From Sorangiineae bacterium MSr11367 (GTDB lineage: Bacteria; Myxococcota_A; Polyangia; Polyangiales; Polyangiaceae), in the NCBI GenBank assembly GCA_037157805.1, contig CP089983.1, positions 13,541,707 to 13,605,706 of the forward strand: DNA of 64,000 nt. The letters are read 5' to 3'. How positions within the stretch are numbered: the stretch's first letter is position 1; each line of letters starts with the position of its first letter. The translations under genes were made by a program, and so were the position numbers. A model generated the notes under the pieces. It worked only from the letters and a program-made list of their open reading frames with translations. It was not told the origin of the DNA and made no database searches. Positions 1 through 8,028 of the stretch are shown here, piece by piece.

Positions 1-98
1 GCGAGAATCTCTCGTATTGGCCCGCGACCGGTGAACTCTGGCTCATCAACGAGCAGCTTCGTGAGCGCGTGACCGTGCACATTCCGTGGCCGGGTTGA
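1..98 (+). CDS. 3' end of an unknown gene (partial)
   Basis: A reading frame is open from the left edge and ends at TGA 96-98. It gives about 31 residues, with the pattern ENLSYWPATGELW near the start and ending in WPG. The window cuts off everything upstream, so the product cannot be named. It lies 24 bases before the GH2 lipoprotein on the same strand and could be in the same operon. Codon use fits the neighbours. Confidence 0.5.
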   Translation, partial: ENLSYWPATGELWLINEQLRERVTVHIPWPG

Positions 99-122
99 TT
101 CGTTGAGGGCTAACGTGCGGGC

Positions 123-2753
123 GTGAGCTCGAGATTCCTTCGCAGTGTGCTTGCAGGTGTGACGGTTCTCGTGGCGGCCTGCACGTGCGCTACCGGTCGC
201 GACGATGGTCTGGTCGCGCGCGGAAGCGCGCTGACCCTTTCGTCCGGCTGGTTTTTGCAGGACGTGGCGAAGGTGCCCGAGTCCGGCGCGACGATTTCGC
301 AGGTGGGTTACGCGCCCTTGGGTTGGTATGCGGCGACGGTCCCCGGCACGGTATTGACGAGTCTGGTGAACGACGGTGTCTACCCCGAGCCGCTCTACGG
401 AGAGAACAACCGGCCCGACAAGATTCCCGAAAGCCTGTGCCGTACTTCGTATTGGTACCGCACCGAGTTCCACGTTCCACGCGTGCGCGCCGGAAAACAC
501 GTTTGGCTGAACTTCGAAGGCATCAACTACACGGGCGACGTTTGGGTGAACGGGCAGCAGGTCGGCACCATCGAGGGCGCCTTCGCGCGCGGCATCTTCG
601 ACGTGAGCGGTTTCGTGGAGCCGGGGGAGGACGCCGCCGTCGCCGTTCTCATTCATCCGCCGCCGCATCCCGGCGATCCGGAAGAGAAAACCATCGCCAC
701 CGGCGCCGGGGTGAACGGCGGCGTCCTCGTGCAGGACGGCCCCACGTTCCTTTGCACCATCGGATGGGACTGGCTGCCCGGCATCCGCGATCGCAACATG
801 GGCATCTGGCAAAAGGTGACGCTTTCCACCACCGGGCCCGTGAAAATCGAGGATCCCTTCGTCACCTCGGACCTCCCGCTTCCGCGCACCGACTCGGCGG
901 ATCTCGCGCTGGAGACGACGCTGCACAACGTCACCAATACGCCGCAAACCGGCGTGCTTCACGGGACGTTCGACGGCGTGCACTTCCAGCGCAACGTCAC
1001 CCTCGAGCCGAACGAGTCGCGCACCATCAAGCTAGGCGCCGACACGGTGCCCGAGCTCCACGTGCTGAATCCGCGACTATGGTGGCCCAATGGCTATGGG
1101 CCACAAAACCTGAATACGATGAACCTCCGCTTCGACGTCGTGGCGGGCGGCGGCGATGGCAAGACGTCGGACCGGCGTGACGTCACCTTTGGCATTCGCG
1201 AAATCAGTTACCACGTGCCAGGGACCGAGAACCTCACCCTGTCGGTCAACGGCGTGCCGGTCATCGCCAAAGGTGGCGATTGGGGCTTGGACGAGGGCAT
1301 GAAGCGCATTCCGCGCGAACGCCTCGAGGCCCAGGTTCGCATGCACAAGTTGGCCAATTATACGATGATTCGCAATTGGGTCGGCCAGAGCACGGGCGAA
1401 GACCTTTACGACCTTTGCGACCAATATGGCCTTTTGCTCTGGGACGAGTTCTTCCAGCCGAACCCGTTCGATGGCCCGAACCCGGACAACGTCCCCCTGT
1501 ATTTGGCCAACGTGCGCGAGAAGGTGCTTCGCTTTCGGCATCATGCGTCCGTGGCGCTTTGGTGCGGGCGCAACGAGGGCGATCCCGAGCCGGCGGCGAT
1601 CGACGAAGGCATCCAGCGCATCATGTCCGAGCTCGACCCGCAGCGCCTCTACCAGCCCAATTCGTCCGACGGGCGCGGCGTTCGCTCGGGTGGGCCGTAT
1701 TCGTGGCGCGAGCCGCGCAAGTTCTACGAGTTTCCGCCGGAGGAGGCCTTCAAGACGGAAATCGGCAGTGTCTCGATACCGACGTTGGAGGCCGTGCAGG
1801 CGATGATGCCGGAGAAAGACTGGCATACGATCAATGACGATTGGGCCGAGCACGATCTCGCGCGGGGCGCGCAACAGGGGCGCGACGATCCTCGAATGTA
1901 CGCGGACGTTCTGACGAAGCGCTACGGGGCTTGGTCCGATCTCGGGGGCTTCGTGCGGCGCGCCCAGTTGATGAACTACGAAGCGTACCGCGCGATGTAC
2001 GAGGGGCGCTTCGCCAAGCTTTTCGCGCCGACGACGGGCGTCATCACCTGGATGAGCAATCCCGCACAACCGAGCTTCGTGTGGCAGCTGTACAGCCATG
2101 ACCTGGAGCCGAATGCCTCGCTCTTTGCCGTCCGCAAGGCGTGCGAGTCGGTTCATATTCAAATGAACCAAAACGACTTCCACGTGATGGTCATCAACGA
2201 TGGCACTCGGGCGGTGCCCCATCTGACGGCACACGTTCGCGTCTTCAACTTGGATGGAACCTTGAAGTCGGAGAGCCAAACCCCGGTGGTCGCGCGCCCC
2301 TCGTCGGCGACCGACGCGGGTGCCATCACCTGGCCCGCGGGCCTATCCCCCGTGCACTTCGTAAAGGTCGAGCTTCGCGATGCGCAGGGCCGGGTCCTGT
2401 CGGACAACTTCTACTGGCGAGCCCTCCCCGAGCACCCCGACGACTTTACCGCGCTGGACACGCTCCCGGTTGCCGCGCTGACCATGAACATCGCGCGTCA
2501 CGATGCGCAAGGTAAGCTGCTGCTCGACGTGACCCTGTCCAATCCCACCAACACCGTTGCCCTCATGGCCCACGTCCAACTGCGCAACGGGCGCACGAAT
2601 CAGCGCATTCTGCCGGTCTTCTACAGCGACAACTACATCTCCTTGTTGCCGGGCGAGACGCGCACCCTCACCGTCGAGGCTTCCGCGAACGACCTCGGCG
2701 GCGACGCCCCGCGCATCGCACTCGATGGCTGGAACGTGACCAAGGCGAATTAG
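123..2753 (+). CDS. GH2-family exo-glycosidase lipoprotein (exo-beta-glucosaminidase / beta-mannosidase type)
   Basis: The 876-residue protein begins at a GTG and has a lipoprotein signal with a VAAC lipobox (Cys20), so it is probably anchored in a membrane and faces outward. A jelly-roll sugar-binding domain (about 60-240, with the GH2 pattern GDVWVNGQQVG) is followed by an Ig-like domain and a TIM barrel (from about 390). In the barrel, CGRNEGDPEP places the acid/base at Glu485, and the KTEIGS pattern places the nucleophile at Glu546. C-terminal beta domains follow. The layout matches exo-beta-D-glucosaminidases and mannosidases of GH2. It probably trims chitosan-like or mannan oligosaccharides, but the exact sugar cannot be read from sequence. 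Both catalytic residues are present and the length is usual for the family. Confidence 0.85.
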   Translation: MSSRFLRSVLAGVTVLVAACTCATGRDDGLVARGSALTLSSGWFLQDVAKVPESGATISQVGYAPLGWYAATVPGTVLTSLVNDGVYPEPLYGENNRPDKIPESLCRTSYWYRTEFHVPRVRAGKHVWLNFEGINYTGDVWVNGQQVGTIEGAFARGIFDVSGFVEPGEDAAVAVLIHPPPHPGDPEEKTIATGAGVNGGVLVQDGPTFLCTIGWDWLPGIRDRNMGIWQKVTLSTTGPVKIEDPFVTSDLPLPRTDSADLALETTLHNVTNTPQTGVLHGTFDGVHFQRNVTLEPNESRTIKLGADTVPELHVLNPRLWWPNGYGPQNLNTMNLRFDVVAGGGDGKTSDRRDVTFGIREISYHVPGTENLTLSVNGVPVIAKGGDWGLDEGMKRIPRERLEAQVRMHKLANYTMIRNWVGQSTGEDLYDLCDQYGLLLWDEFFQPNPFDGPNPDNVPLYLANVREKVLRFRHHASVALWCGRNEGDPEPAAIDEGIQRIMSELDPQRLYQPNSSDGRGVRSGGPYSWREPRKFYEFPPEEAFKTEIGSVSIPTLEAVQAMMPEKDWHTINDDWAEHDLARGAQQGRDDPRMYADVLTKRYGAWSDLGGFVRRAQLMNYEAYRAMYEGRFAKLFAPTTGVITWMSNPAQPSFVWQLYSHDLEPNASLFAVRKACESVHIQMNQNDFHVMVINDGTRAVPHLTAHVRVFNLDGTLKSESQTPVVARPSSATDAGAITWPAGLSPVHFVKVELRDAQGRVLSDNFYWRALPEHPDDFTALDTLPVAALTMNIARHDAQGKLLLDVTLSNPTNTVALMAHVQLRNGRTNQRILPVFYSDNYISLLPGETRTLTVEASANDLGGDAPRIALDGWNVTKAN

Positions 2754-3091
2754 TTGGCAGCCAAATCCCAAATCCCGCCCTCGAAATTCCCGCTCCTGCT
2801 CCACGCCAGGAGCGCGCAGCTCATTGCGGTCGTGAAGGCTGCGTGGATCCTTGACCCGAAGTTTCGCGATCAGGCGATGCGGGTGGCAAAGACTATTGCG
2901 CAGAACGCGGCCGGATGGGGAGGCGTCTCGCGGGCGACCGCACCCGTCTTTGCTATCGGGCGGGGTGAAACGGCGGCAGCGGCCGCTGCCATCGAGCTGG
3001 CCATCGTCGTCGTCGCCGACGATCGGCGATCGCGGAACGGTTAGGTGCGCTGCTCGCGTGGCTTTGGCCGGTGAGCGATCCATCGCCGTGA
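2754..3091 (+). pseudogene. decayed four-helix-bundle (S23/IVP-like) ORF
   Basis: Reading from a TTG at 2754, residues in the middle follow the four-helix-bundle pattern: RDQAMRVAKTIAQNAAG corresponds to the family's DQLRRA...S.A.N.AEG, and FAIGRGETAAAAAAIELA to its second half. The frame stops at TAG 3042-3044. Shifting by one base near 3021-3026 restores a typical last helix (AIAERLGALLAWLWPV) up to TGA 3089-3091, so a single base has been lost. The ORF begins inside the left inverted-repeat arm and ends just before the right arm. The intact relative at 61121-61411 has the same placement. Family assignment is by eye; the frameshift is seen directly. Confidence 0.6.
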
Positions 3092-3143
3092 GCGAGGCCA
3101 TCGGGCGTGGAGCAGGAGCAGGAGCGGGAATTTCGAGGGCGGG
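2774..3143. repeat. inverted-repeat element 1 (arms 2774-2807 and 3104-3143)
   Basis: The left arm (34 bases, starting CCCGCCCTCGAAATTCCC) is the exact reverse complement of 3104-3143, except that the right arm carries one extra GGAGCA hexamer. Outside the right arm, a GGAATTTGGTTTGAGGG unit occurs twice (about 3162-3206), and a weak partner (CCAAATCCCAAAT) lies at 2761-2773. The arms enclose the decayed four-helix-bundle ORF. As RNA the whole unit could fold into a long stem with a coding loop of about 300 bases. Confidence 0.8.
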
Positions 3144-3216
3144 TCTTGGAATTTGGGGTTTGGAATTTGGTTTGAGGGGTCTGGAATTTGGAATTTGGTT
3201 TGAGGGGGAGCGGCGC

Positions 3217-3525
3217 TTAATTTGGCTGCGCAATCTGGTAGTACAGCGGTCGCGAGGCGCCGCATTGCATGCACGTGACGCGCGCCACGCGGAGACGGTG
3301 GCCGTCGTGCTCTTCGGCGGTGTGCTCGTCGACGCGCACGCTGGCGCCGCAGAGGGCGCAGGGCAGGGCGCGGGCGTGGGCTTCGACCACGGAGGCGGAA
3401 ACGACGACGACTGGGCGCTCGGGGGCGCCGCCCGGTTCGAACGTGGCGATTTTCCATTTGTCGCGCACCAACTTGGCGGTGGTGCGTTCGCGGGCGCGTC
3501 GTTCGGTTCTCGATCGCTTCGTCAC
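3217..3525 (-). CDS. small zinc-ribbon protein of unknown function
   Basis: The 102-residue protein starts at GTG with a very basic N-terminus (KRSRTERRARERTT). It has two CxxC pairs, CALC near residue 56 and CMQC near residue 86, which suggests one bound zinc in a ribbon fold. The function is not recognised; a nucleic-acid or protein-binding role would fit but is inference. It is divergent from the SMP-30-like lipoprotein across about 90 bases. The stop lies right beside the end of inverted-repeat element 1. Confidence 0.6.
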   Translation of the reverse strand: MTKRSRTERRARERTTAKLVRDKWKIATFEPGGAPERPVVVVSASVVEAHARALPCALCGASVRVDEHTAEEHDGHRLRVARVTCMQCGASRPLYYQIAQPN

Positions 3526-3616
3526 CCTGCGCAGTCTAGCATTGTTGACGTGGGCTCATCCCATCGTGAAATCTGTTTCACTGGTATCACCTGTGGACGG
3601 CGCTACGTTGGCGAGC

Positions 3617-4594
3617 ATGAGTTCTCTTGGTAAATCTCTTTTCCTCGCCTCGCTCCTTGCTCTGGTCGCCTGTTCGTCGGACGACGATACGGCAACCCCG
3701 CAGCTACTCCCCCTCACGGTGGCTTCCTTCGATGCGGCCCAAGGTCAGCTTCCCGAAGGCATCGCCATTCGCCAGGGCACCGTATACGTAGGCTTTGCCC
3801 CGGTGGGCACCATCGCGCGCGTCGACCCCGCGACGGGCGCGTTTCAGCGGTTTGGCCAATTGCCTGGCCCCTCGTCGCCCACCTCCGGTTTCATGACCGG
3901 CCTTGCGTTCGACGCGCAAGGCTCGCTCTATGCGGCGTTGGTCTCCCTGACCGCCGACGTCAAGTCGGGTATCTACCGCGTTGGCAAGGACGGCGGCGAC
4001 GCCACGCTCTTCGCCGAGCATGCGGACATGAAATTCCCCAATGGCCTCGAATTCGACGCGGGCGGCGGCCTCTGGGTCACCGACTCGGCCAAGGGCGCCA
4101 TATTTCGAATCGCGAGCGACGGCACAGTCTCCTTGTTCTCGGATGATCCGATCCTCAAAGGCCAGGCCGGCTTCTGTGGCCCCGGCACGAGCGCAGGGTT
4201 CGAGATCGGAGCCAACGGCATCGCCCTCGGCTCGAACGTCGTGTACGTCGCCAACAGCGACAAGGCGAGCGTCGTCGAAATCGCCATCAACGCGGACGGT
4301 TCTCCCGGCCCCACGCGCACCGTCGCCGGCCCCGACTGCGAGCGGCTCGGCGGCGCCGATGGACTCGTGCGCGCGCCGAGCGGATCGCTCTTCGTGGCGG
4401 CCAATCGATTGAATCAAGTCGCAGCCGTCGAAACCAACGGCAACGTCGGCCTGCGCTGGCGCGGGGCACCGCTGGATTTTCCGGCGAGCCTCGCCATCTC
4501 CACGGACAACACCTTGTGGATCACGAGCTTCGCCCTCGCGAACGCCAACGCCGGCACGAACCCGAAACCGGCCCTCGTTCGCTCGCCTTTCTGA
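3617..4594 (+). CDS. SMP-30/gluconolactonase-like beta-propeller lipoprotein
   Basis: I chose the ATG at 3617 because it opens directly into a lipoprotein signal (lipobox LVAC, Cys19), although the frame is open further upstream. The 325-residue protein has repeated propeller blades of the type GLAFDAQGSLYAAL, GLEFDAGGGLWVTD and GADGLVRAPSGSLFVA, as in SMP-30/NHL-type propellers. Such proteins bind or hydrolyse small molecules such as lactones at a metal centre; I cannot assign the metal ligands with certainty. It is convergent with the astacin gene, with only six bases between stops, so transcription probably runs through. Confidence 0.7.
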   Translation: MSSLGKSLFLASLLALVACSSDDDTATPQLLPLTVASFDAAQGQLPEGIAIRQGTVYVGFAPVGTIARVDPATGAFQRFGQLPGPSSPTSGFMTGLAFDAQGSLYAALVSLTADVKSGIYRVGKDGGDATLFAEHADMKFPNGLEFDAGGGLWVTDSAKGAIFRIASDGTVSLFSDDPILKGQAGFCGPGTSAGFEIGANGIALGSNVVYVANSDKASVVEIAINADGSPGPTRTVAGPDCERLGGADGLVRAPSGSLFVAANRLNQVAAVETNGNVGLRWRGAPLDFPASLAISTDNTLWITSFALANANAGTNPKPALVRSPF

Positions 4595-4600
4595 ACGGAA

Positions 4601-5494
4601 CTACGGATACAGCCTGGCCACGGCCTCGAGGTCGCCCGGGCTGAGCCCATCGCGCTGGCCGATGGGCTGACCATTCTGTGCCACGATGGTCGGCTGGCCG
4701 TTCTTCGAGAAGGCATACGGGCCGTAGTGCATGATGGAACGGTAGTCGTACGAACCGATGTCGTCGCCGTCGGAGACGTGCTGCTCGAAATTGTGCTCCA
4801 TGCCGGAGGTGACATTTTCCATGTTGATGCTCACGTGCTCGTTGCGATCTTCGCGCGACTGCTCGTGCCATAGGCCCACGGCGTGGCCAATTTCGTGAAT
4901 GGTCGCGCCGGTGCCGCAACCTTCTGCCAAGTTGATGTACTGCACGCCGCCTTTGCGTCCGACCGTGGAGTTGCACCCGTCGCCTGCACGGAATTGAATG
5001 TAGTCACGGTATTGGCGCTGGTTTTCCGGCGTGCGCTCCACGAAGGTGAGCGACGTGTTCTCCCGCCAATGGGCAATGGCATCGTGCACGCGCTGCACGT
5101 TGGGCAGACTTCCGTCGATGGTGTAGGCGACCACCTTGTTCTTCCATCGGCGGTTCTTGCCCGGGATGGCGACCCCCTGCGGCGTTACGCTCTGTCCGCG
5201 AAGAATGCCCGTCGGCAGCAATTGCTCCCCGGTGCGGTCGAGCAGAATGTCGCCTTCGAAAACCGCCTCGCCGTTCACTTCGGAATATTGAATCTTCTGC
5301 AGCTCCCCGTTGGGCCCGAGCGGGAAATATCCAGTCTTCACCGGAGCGTCCGCGGGCACCGCCATTTCGGCCGCGGATTGCGTATGTTCGGCCGATGTTT
5401 GCGCGGTATTCTCGGATGCAGAACCTGCGCTGGAGCACGCGGTGGCGGCCATGGCCAGAATTGCGACCATGGATGCAGATAGAATTTTATGCAT
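4601..5494 (-). CDS. astacin-family (M12A) zinc metalloprotease lipoprotein
   Basis: From the ATG at 5494, the 297-residue protein has a lipoprotein signal (ATAC, Cys20), a pro-region of about 100 residues and a full astacin domain. The zinc motif HEIGHAVGLWHEQSR supplies His200, Glu201, His204 and His210, and the Met-turn SIMHYG gives Met255 with the family's Tyr257 ligand. It is therefore probably an active secreted or surface endopeptidase, fitting the predatory lifestyle of myxobacteria. The upstream extension of the open frame lacks a signal sequence and is rejected. The roughly 180 bases upstream are visibly AT-richer than the surroundings and probably hold the promoter. Confidence 0.9.
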   Translation of the reverse strand: MHKILSASMVAILAMAATACSSAGSASENTAQTSAEHTQSAAEMAVPADAPVKTGYFPLGPNGELQKIQYSEVNGEAVFEGDILLDRTGEQLLPTGILRGQSVTPQGVAIPGKNRRWKNKVVAYTIDGSLPNVQRVHDAIAHWRENTSLTFVERTPENQRQYRDYIQFRAGDGCNSTVGRKGGVQYINLAEGCGTGATIHEIGHAVGLWHEQSREDRNEHVSINMENVTSGMEHNFEQHVSDGDDIGSYDYRSIMHYGPYAFSKNGQPTIVAQNGQPIGQRDGLSPGDLEAVARLYP

Positions 5495-5677
5495 ATCGAA
5501 TCGCCCTCGTTTTATTTGGTCGAAGCGTTGTCGTTTCCTTCCCGTCATTCGGGAGGCGTATACGAGGATATGGCCAAGCGTCTCCGATGTCATCGCTCGG
5601 GACGCCATATTCATGATTCGTGATTCGATATTTCGGATCGATATTCGAAAATGATACCGATTATGAAATTGATGTGC

Positions 5678-6400
5678 TTACGGCGCCGAGGCTACCGCGG
5701 CTCGAATCGCTGGTAGCAGAACACTCCGCGGATATCGCTGTTCGAATCGCGTCGCGCGTCGTTTTGCGTCATCGGTGCGCTGGAGCATGAGTAATGCTTG
5801 AACGGACAACGCCTCGCGCTCTTCCGCGAGCAAGCCCGCGGGAAATCGCGACTTGTGGCGATCGGTCGCGCGCAAAGCTTCTTCGCCCTCTCCGCGATTC
5901 AATGCCGCACGTGCGACATCGAGCAGCGGCCGCTCTCCCGCCAATTGACGGCTCGAAGGCAAGGTCGCGGTGGAGGACGCGCTCGGCGTCTGCGGTGCGC
6001 GCTCGTCGGGGATCTCCAACGCCACGCTCGCCGATGGAGAAGACGTCGGCGCCGGTGGTGCGGCGCGATCGACATAGACGATTTGCGTCGCGGGTGGCGC
6101 ATCATTCTTTGCGCCGAAGAAAAGGCGCATGCCCAGAGCGCCCGCCACCAAGCCGAGCGCGAAGATCCCCAGCACCGCGGCGATGCGCCCGACGCGCGTG
6201 CGCCTGCGCGGGCGCAGCATGGCACCGGACAAGCGGTCTTCTCCGCCGCCGCGCTCCCCATCGTCGAATCCGCCGCCACCGATGGACCGCTCGAGCCGCT
6301 CCCACGCGCGCTCCTCGGCGCCCCGCGGCGGACCCTCGGCATGGCGTTCCGAGCGGACCAGACGTGCCAGCGACGGCGTCAAAGGCTTCGGCTCTTTCAT
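5678..6400 (-). CDS. single-pass membrane anti-sigma-type partner of the ECF sigma factor
   Basis: The 240-residue protein starts with ATG overlapping the sigma factor stop (ATGA). It has a cytoplasmic N-terminal part with many charged residues, one membrane segment near residues 72-92 (IAAVLGIFALGLVAGALGM), then a Pro/Ser/Ala-rich linker and a helical, TPR-like C-terminal region (ARAALNRGEGEEAL, ALSVQALLMLQR). Coupling to an ECF sigma gene and this topology suggest it holds the sigma factor at the membrane and releases it on an envelope signal. No zinc-binding ZAS motif is seen, so this is inference from context. Confidence 0.6.
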   Translation of the reverse strand: MKEPKPLTPSLARLVRSERHAEGPPRGAEERAWERLERSIGGGGFDDGERGGGEDRLSGAMLRPRRRTRVGRIAAVLGIFALGLVAGALGMRLFFGAKNDAPPATQIVYVDRAAPPAPTSSPSASVALEIPDERAPQTPSASSTATLPSSRQLAGERPLLDVARAALNRGEGEEALRATDRHKSRFPAGLLAEEREALSVQALLMLQRTDDAKRRATRFEQRYPRSVLLPAIRAAVASAP

Positions 6401-6975
6401 CGTCCACCTCGCCGTGCGCCACGCGAACGTTCTGCCGATTGCACGGCGGCCGCAAACTCCTCACGCGCGACACGAAGTCGCGAATACGCCGTATGCAGCG
6501 GGACCCCGAGGGAGGCGGCGATCTCGTTCATCGGCACCTCGTCGATCTCGTAAAGGATGAACACCGCGCGGCGATCGAGCGCGATGCCTTCGAGCCCGAT
6601 CGCTGCGAGCCTTTGATCTTCCGCGCGCTCGAGAAGCTCGTCCGCGGCCGGTCGAGGATCGGCGGATTCGTCACCGTCGAACGACGAACGAAAGCGGATG
6701 CGCGCCTGCTTGCGGTAGTCCGACGCAAAGCGAAACGCGAAGGCGAAGAGCCACGGACGGATCGGGCGCGCCGGATCGTAGGTGTCGAAGCGACGATGTA
6801 CGGCGAGGAAGACCTCGTGCACCACATCGTCCAAATCGGCACTGTCTACGCCGAGGCGTCGCAGCGATGTCCAAACGTAGCGAAATTCAGCCGCAAAAAG
6901 GCGCCGGAAAGCATCGTCCCGCGCGTGTGCGACCTCCATCCCTTGGTCTTGGAGGATGCATACGGCTTTTGTCAT
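6397..6975 (-). CDS. ECF-type RNA polymerase sigma-70 factor
   Basis: The 192-residue sigma factor has region 2 (around residues 20-90, with DLDDVVHEVFLAVHRRFDTYDP and RPWLFAFAFRFASDYRK) and region 4 (VPMNEIAASLGVPLHTAYSRL helix-turn-helix). It lacks regions 1 and 3, as expected for an ECF factor. The ATG at 6975 overlaps the stop of the outer-membrane-type gene upstream (ATGA), and its own stop overlaps the anti-sigma start. This gives a tightly coupled three-gene operon. The family is clear; the target genes are unknown, though the upstream envelope protein may be in its regulon. Confidence 0.9.
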   Translation of the reverse strand: MTKAVCILQDQGMEVAHARDDAFRRLFAAEFRYVWTSLRRLGVDSADLDDVVHEVFLAVHRRFDTYDPARPIRPWLFAFAFRFASDYRKQARIRFRSSFDGDESADPRPAADELLERAEDQRLAAIGLEGIALDRRAVFILYEIDEVPMNEIAASLGVPLHTAYSRLRVAREEFAAAVQSAERSRGARRGGR

Positions 6976-7988
6976 AGATTCACGAGCAGCCCGAGGAGGA
7001 CGCTGCCTGTGATGGCCGGCTGCGTGTAAACCGTGCGCCCGTCGATGCGAAATTCGGGGCGGGTCATGGGCATGCCCACCTCGGTGGCGCTGAACAGCGC
7101 GAGGGGCCCCGAGAGGTCCAGCTGCACCCCGAGTCGCGCGCCGCCGCTGGCGAAGAACGTCGAGGTGGATCGCGGCCCCACGATGCTGCTGGAGGATCCG
7201 CTGAGCATCCCCAACGAGACCACGGGGCACAGGAACGCGGGCCCTGCGTGGAAGCACGGCACGAACGAGCCGAGCACGACATTCGACGAGACTTGCCCTG
7301 CCGGCGCAACATCGGTGGAGGTCGCAAGATCGGCGCGCCCCTCGACGGCGACGGAAAAGGTCTTCGCGCGCAGACCGACGAACGCAGACAAGCCGAACGA
7401 CGCGGCCGGTTCGACACCAAATGCGCCAATGAAGGTCGTTCCCACGAAGGGCCGTGTGCGCGGTGTCGGCGGGGTCACCGGCTCGCGCGGCTCCTCGGCC
7501 ACAGGCGGCGGTGGCGGGGCTGGAGCCGGTGTGGGAGCCGGCGGAGGCGTGCTGGCCAGGTTGACCACGTTGGCATCTGCGTCGGGGGGCGGTGCCGATC
7601 GGGTCAGGCTCAAAGGATCGATGGCGATGCTCACCGTGAGCGCCATTGCCGCCACCACGTCCTCGCAGCGATCCGTGCGCTCGGCGAGGGCGCGGGTGCC
7701 GCGCTCGATGCCGTTTTCATCGAGCAGCTCGACCTCGCCGCGGTAGAGCCCCGCGACACGCGTGACCCGGGCCACGATGGTGACCGGCGCCGTGTGCCGA
7801 AAGGGCTCGTAGCCCAGGCGCGCGGCCACGGCGGTTCGCAGCGCCTCCTCGTCGGGGCATGCCGTCGCCCCCGCACTGCGCACATAGACGAGGCGCGCCG
7901 TCGGATTCGCATGCGCGGACGCACCGAACAGGAAGACCCCGACGCCCAACCACAAGGAAAAAAGCCGCGTGTTGCCCAAGCCGCCCAC
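6972..7988 (-). CDS. secreted or outer-membrane protein of unknown function, first gene of the sigma operon
   Basis: Starting at the GTG at 7988, the protein (338 residues) begins with a clean signal peptide (FSLWLGVGVFLFGASAHA). A globular N-terminal domain with two cysteine-containing stretches follows, then a proline-rich linker (PPPAPTPAPAPPPPP), and then a C-terminal half with alternating hydrophobic strands ending in LLVNL, like a small beta-barrel. Periplasmic domain plus linker plus barrel would suit an envelope sensor. An upstream ATG at 8030 is possible but would overlap the divergent proS start. No exact family is recognised. Confidence 0.6.
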   Translation of the reverse strand: MGGLGNTRLFSLWLGVGVFLFGASAHANPTARLVYVRSAGATACPDEEALRTAVAARLGYEPFRHTAPVTIVARVTRVAGLYRGEVELLDENGIERGTRALAERTDRCEDVVAAMALTVSIAIDPLSLTRSAPPPDADANVVNLASTPPPAPTPAPAPPPPPVAEEPREPVTPPTPRTRPFVGTTFIGAFGVEPAASFGLSAFVGLRAKTFSVAVEGRADLATSTDVAPAGQVSSNVVLGSFVPCFHAGPAFLCPVVSLGMLSGSSSSIVGPRSTSTFFASGGARLGVQLDLSGPLALFSATEVGMPMTRPEFRIDGRTVYTQPAITGSVLLGLLVNL

Positions 7989-8028
7989 GAGTATATCGCG
8001 ACAAGCACTGTGGTAAGGAGCACCAATC

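Noticed and set aside
1077-2279. 400-residue minus-strand frame opposite the GH2 gene
   Set aside because: Antisense shadow without domain pattern; the GH2 frame has intact catalytic motifs.
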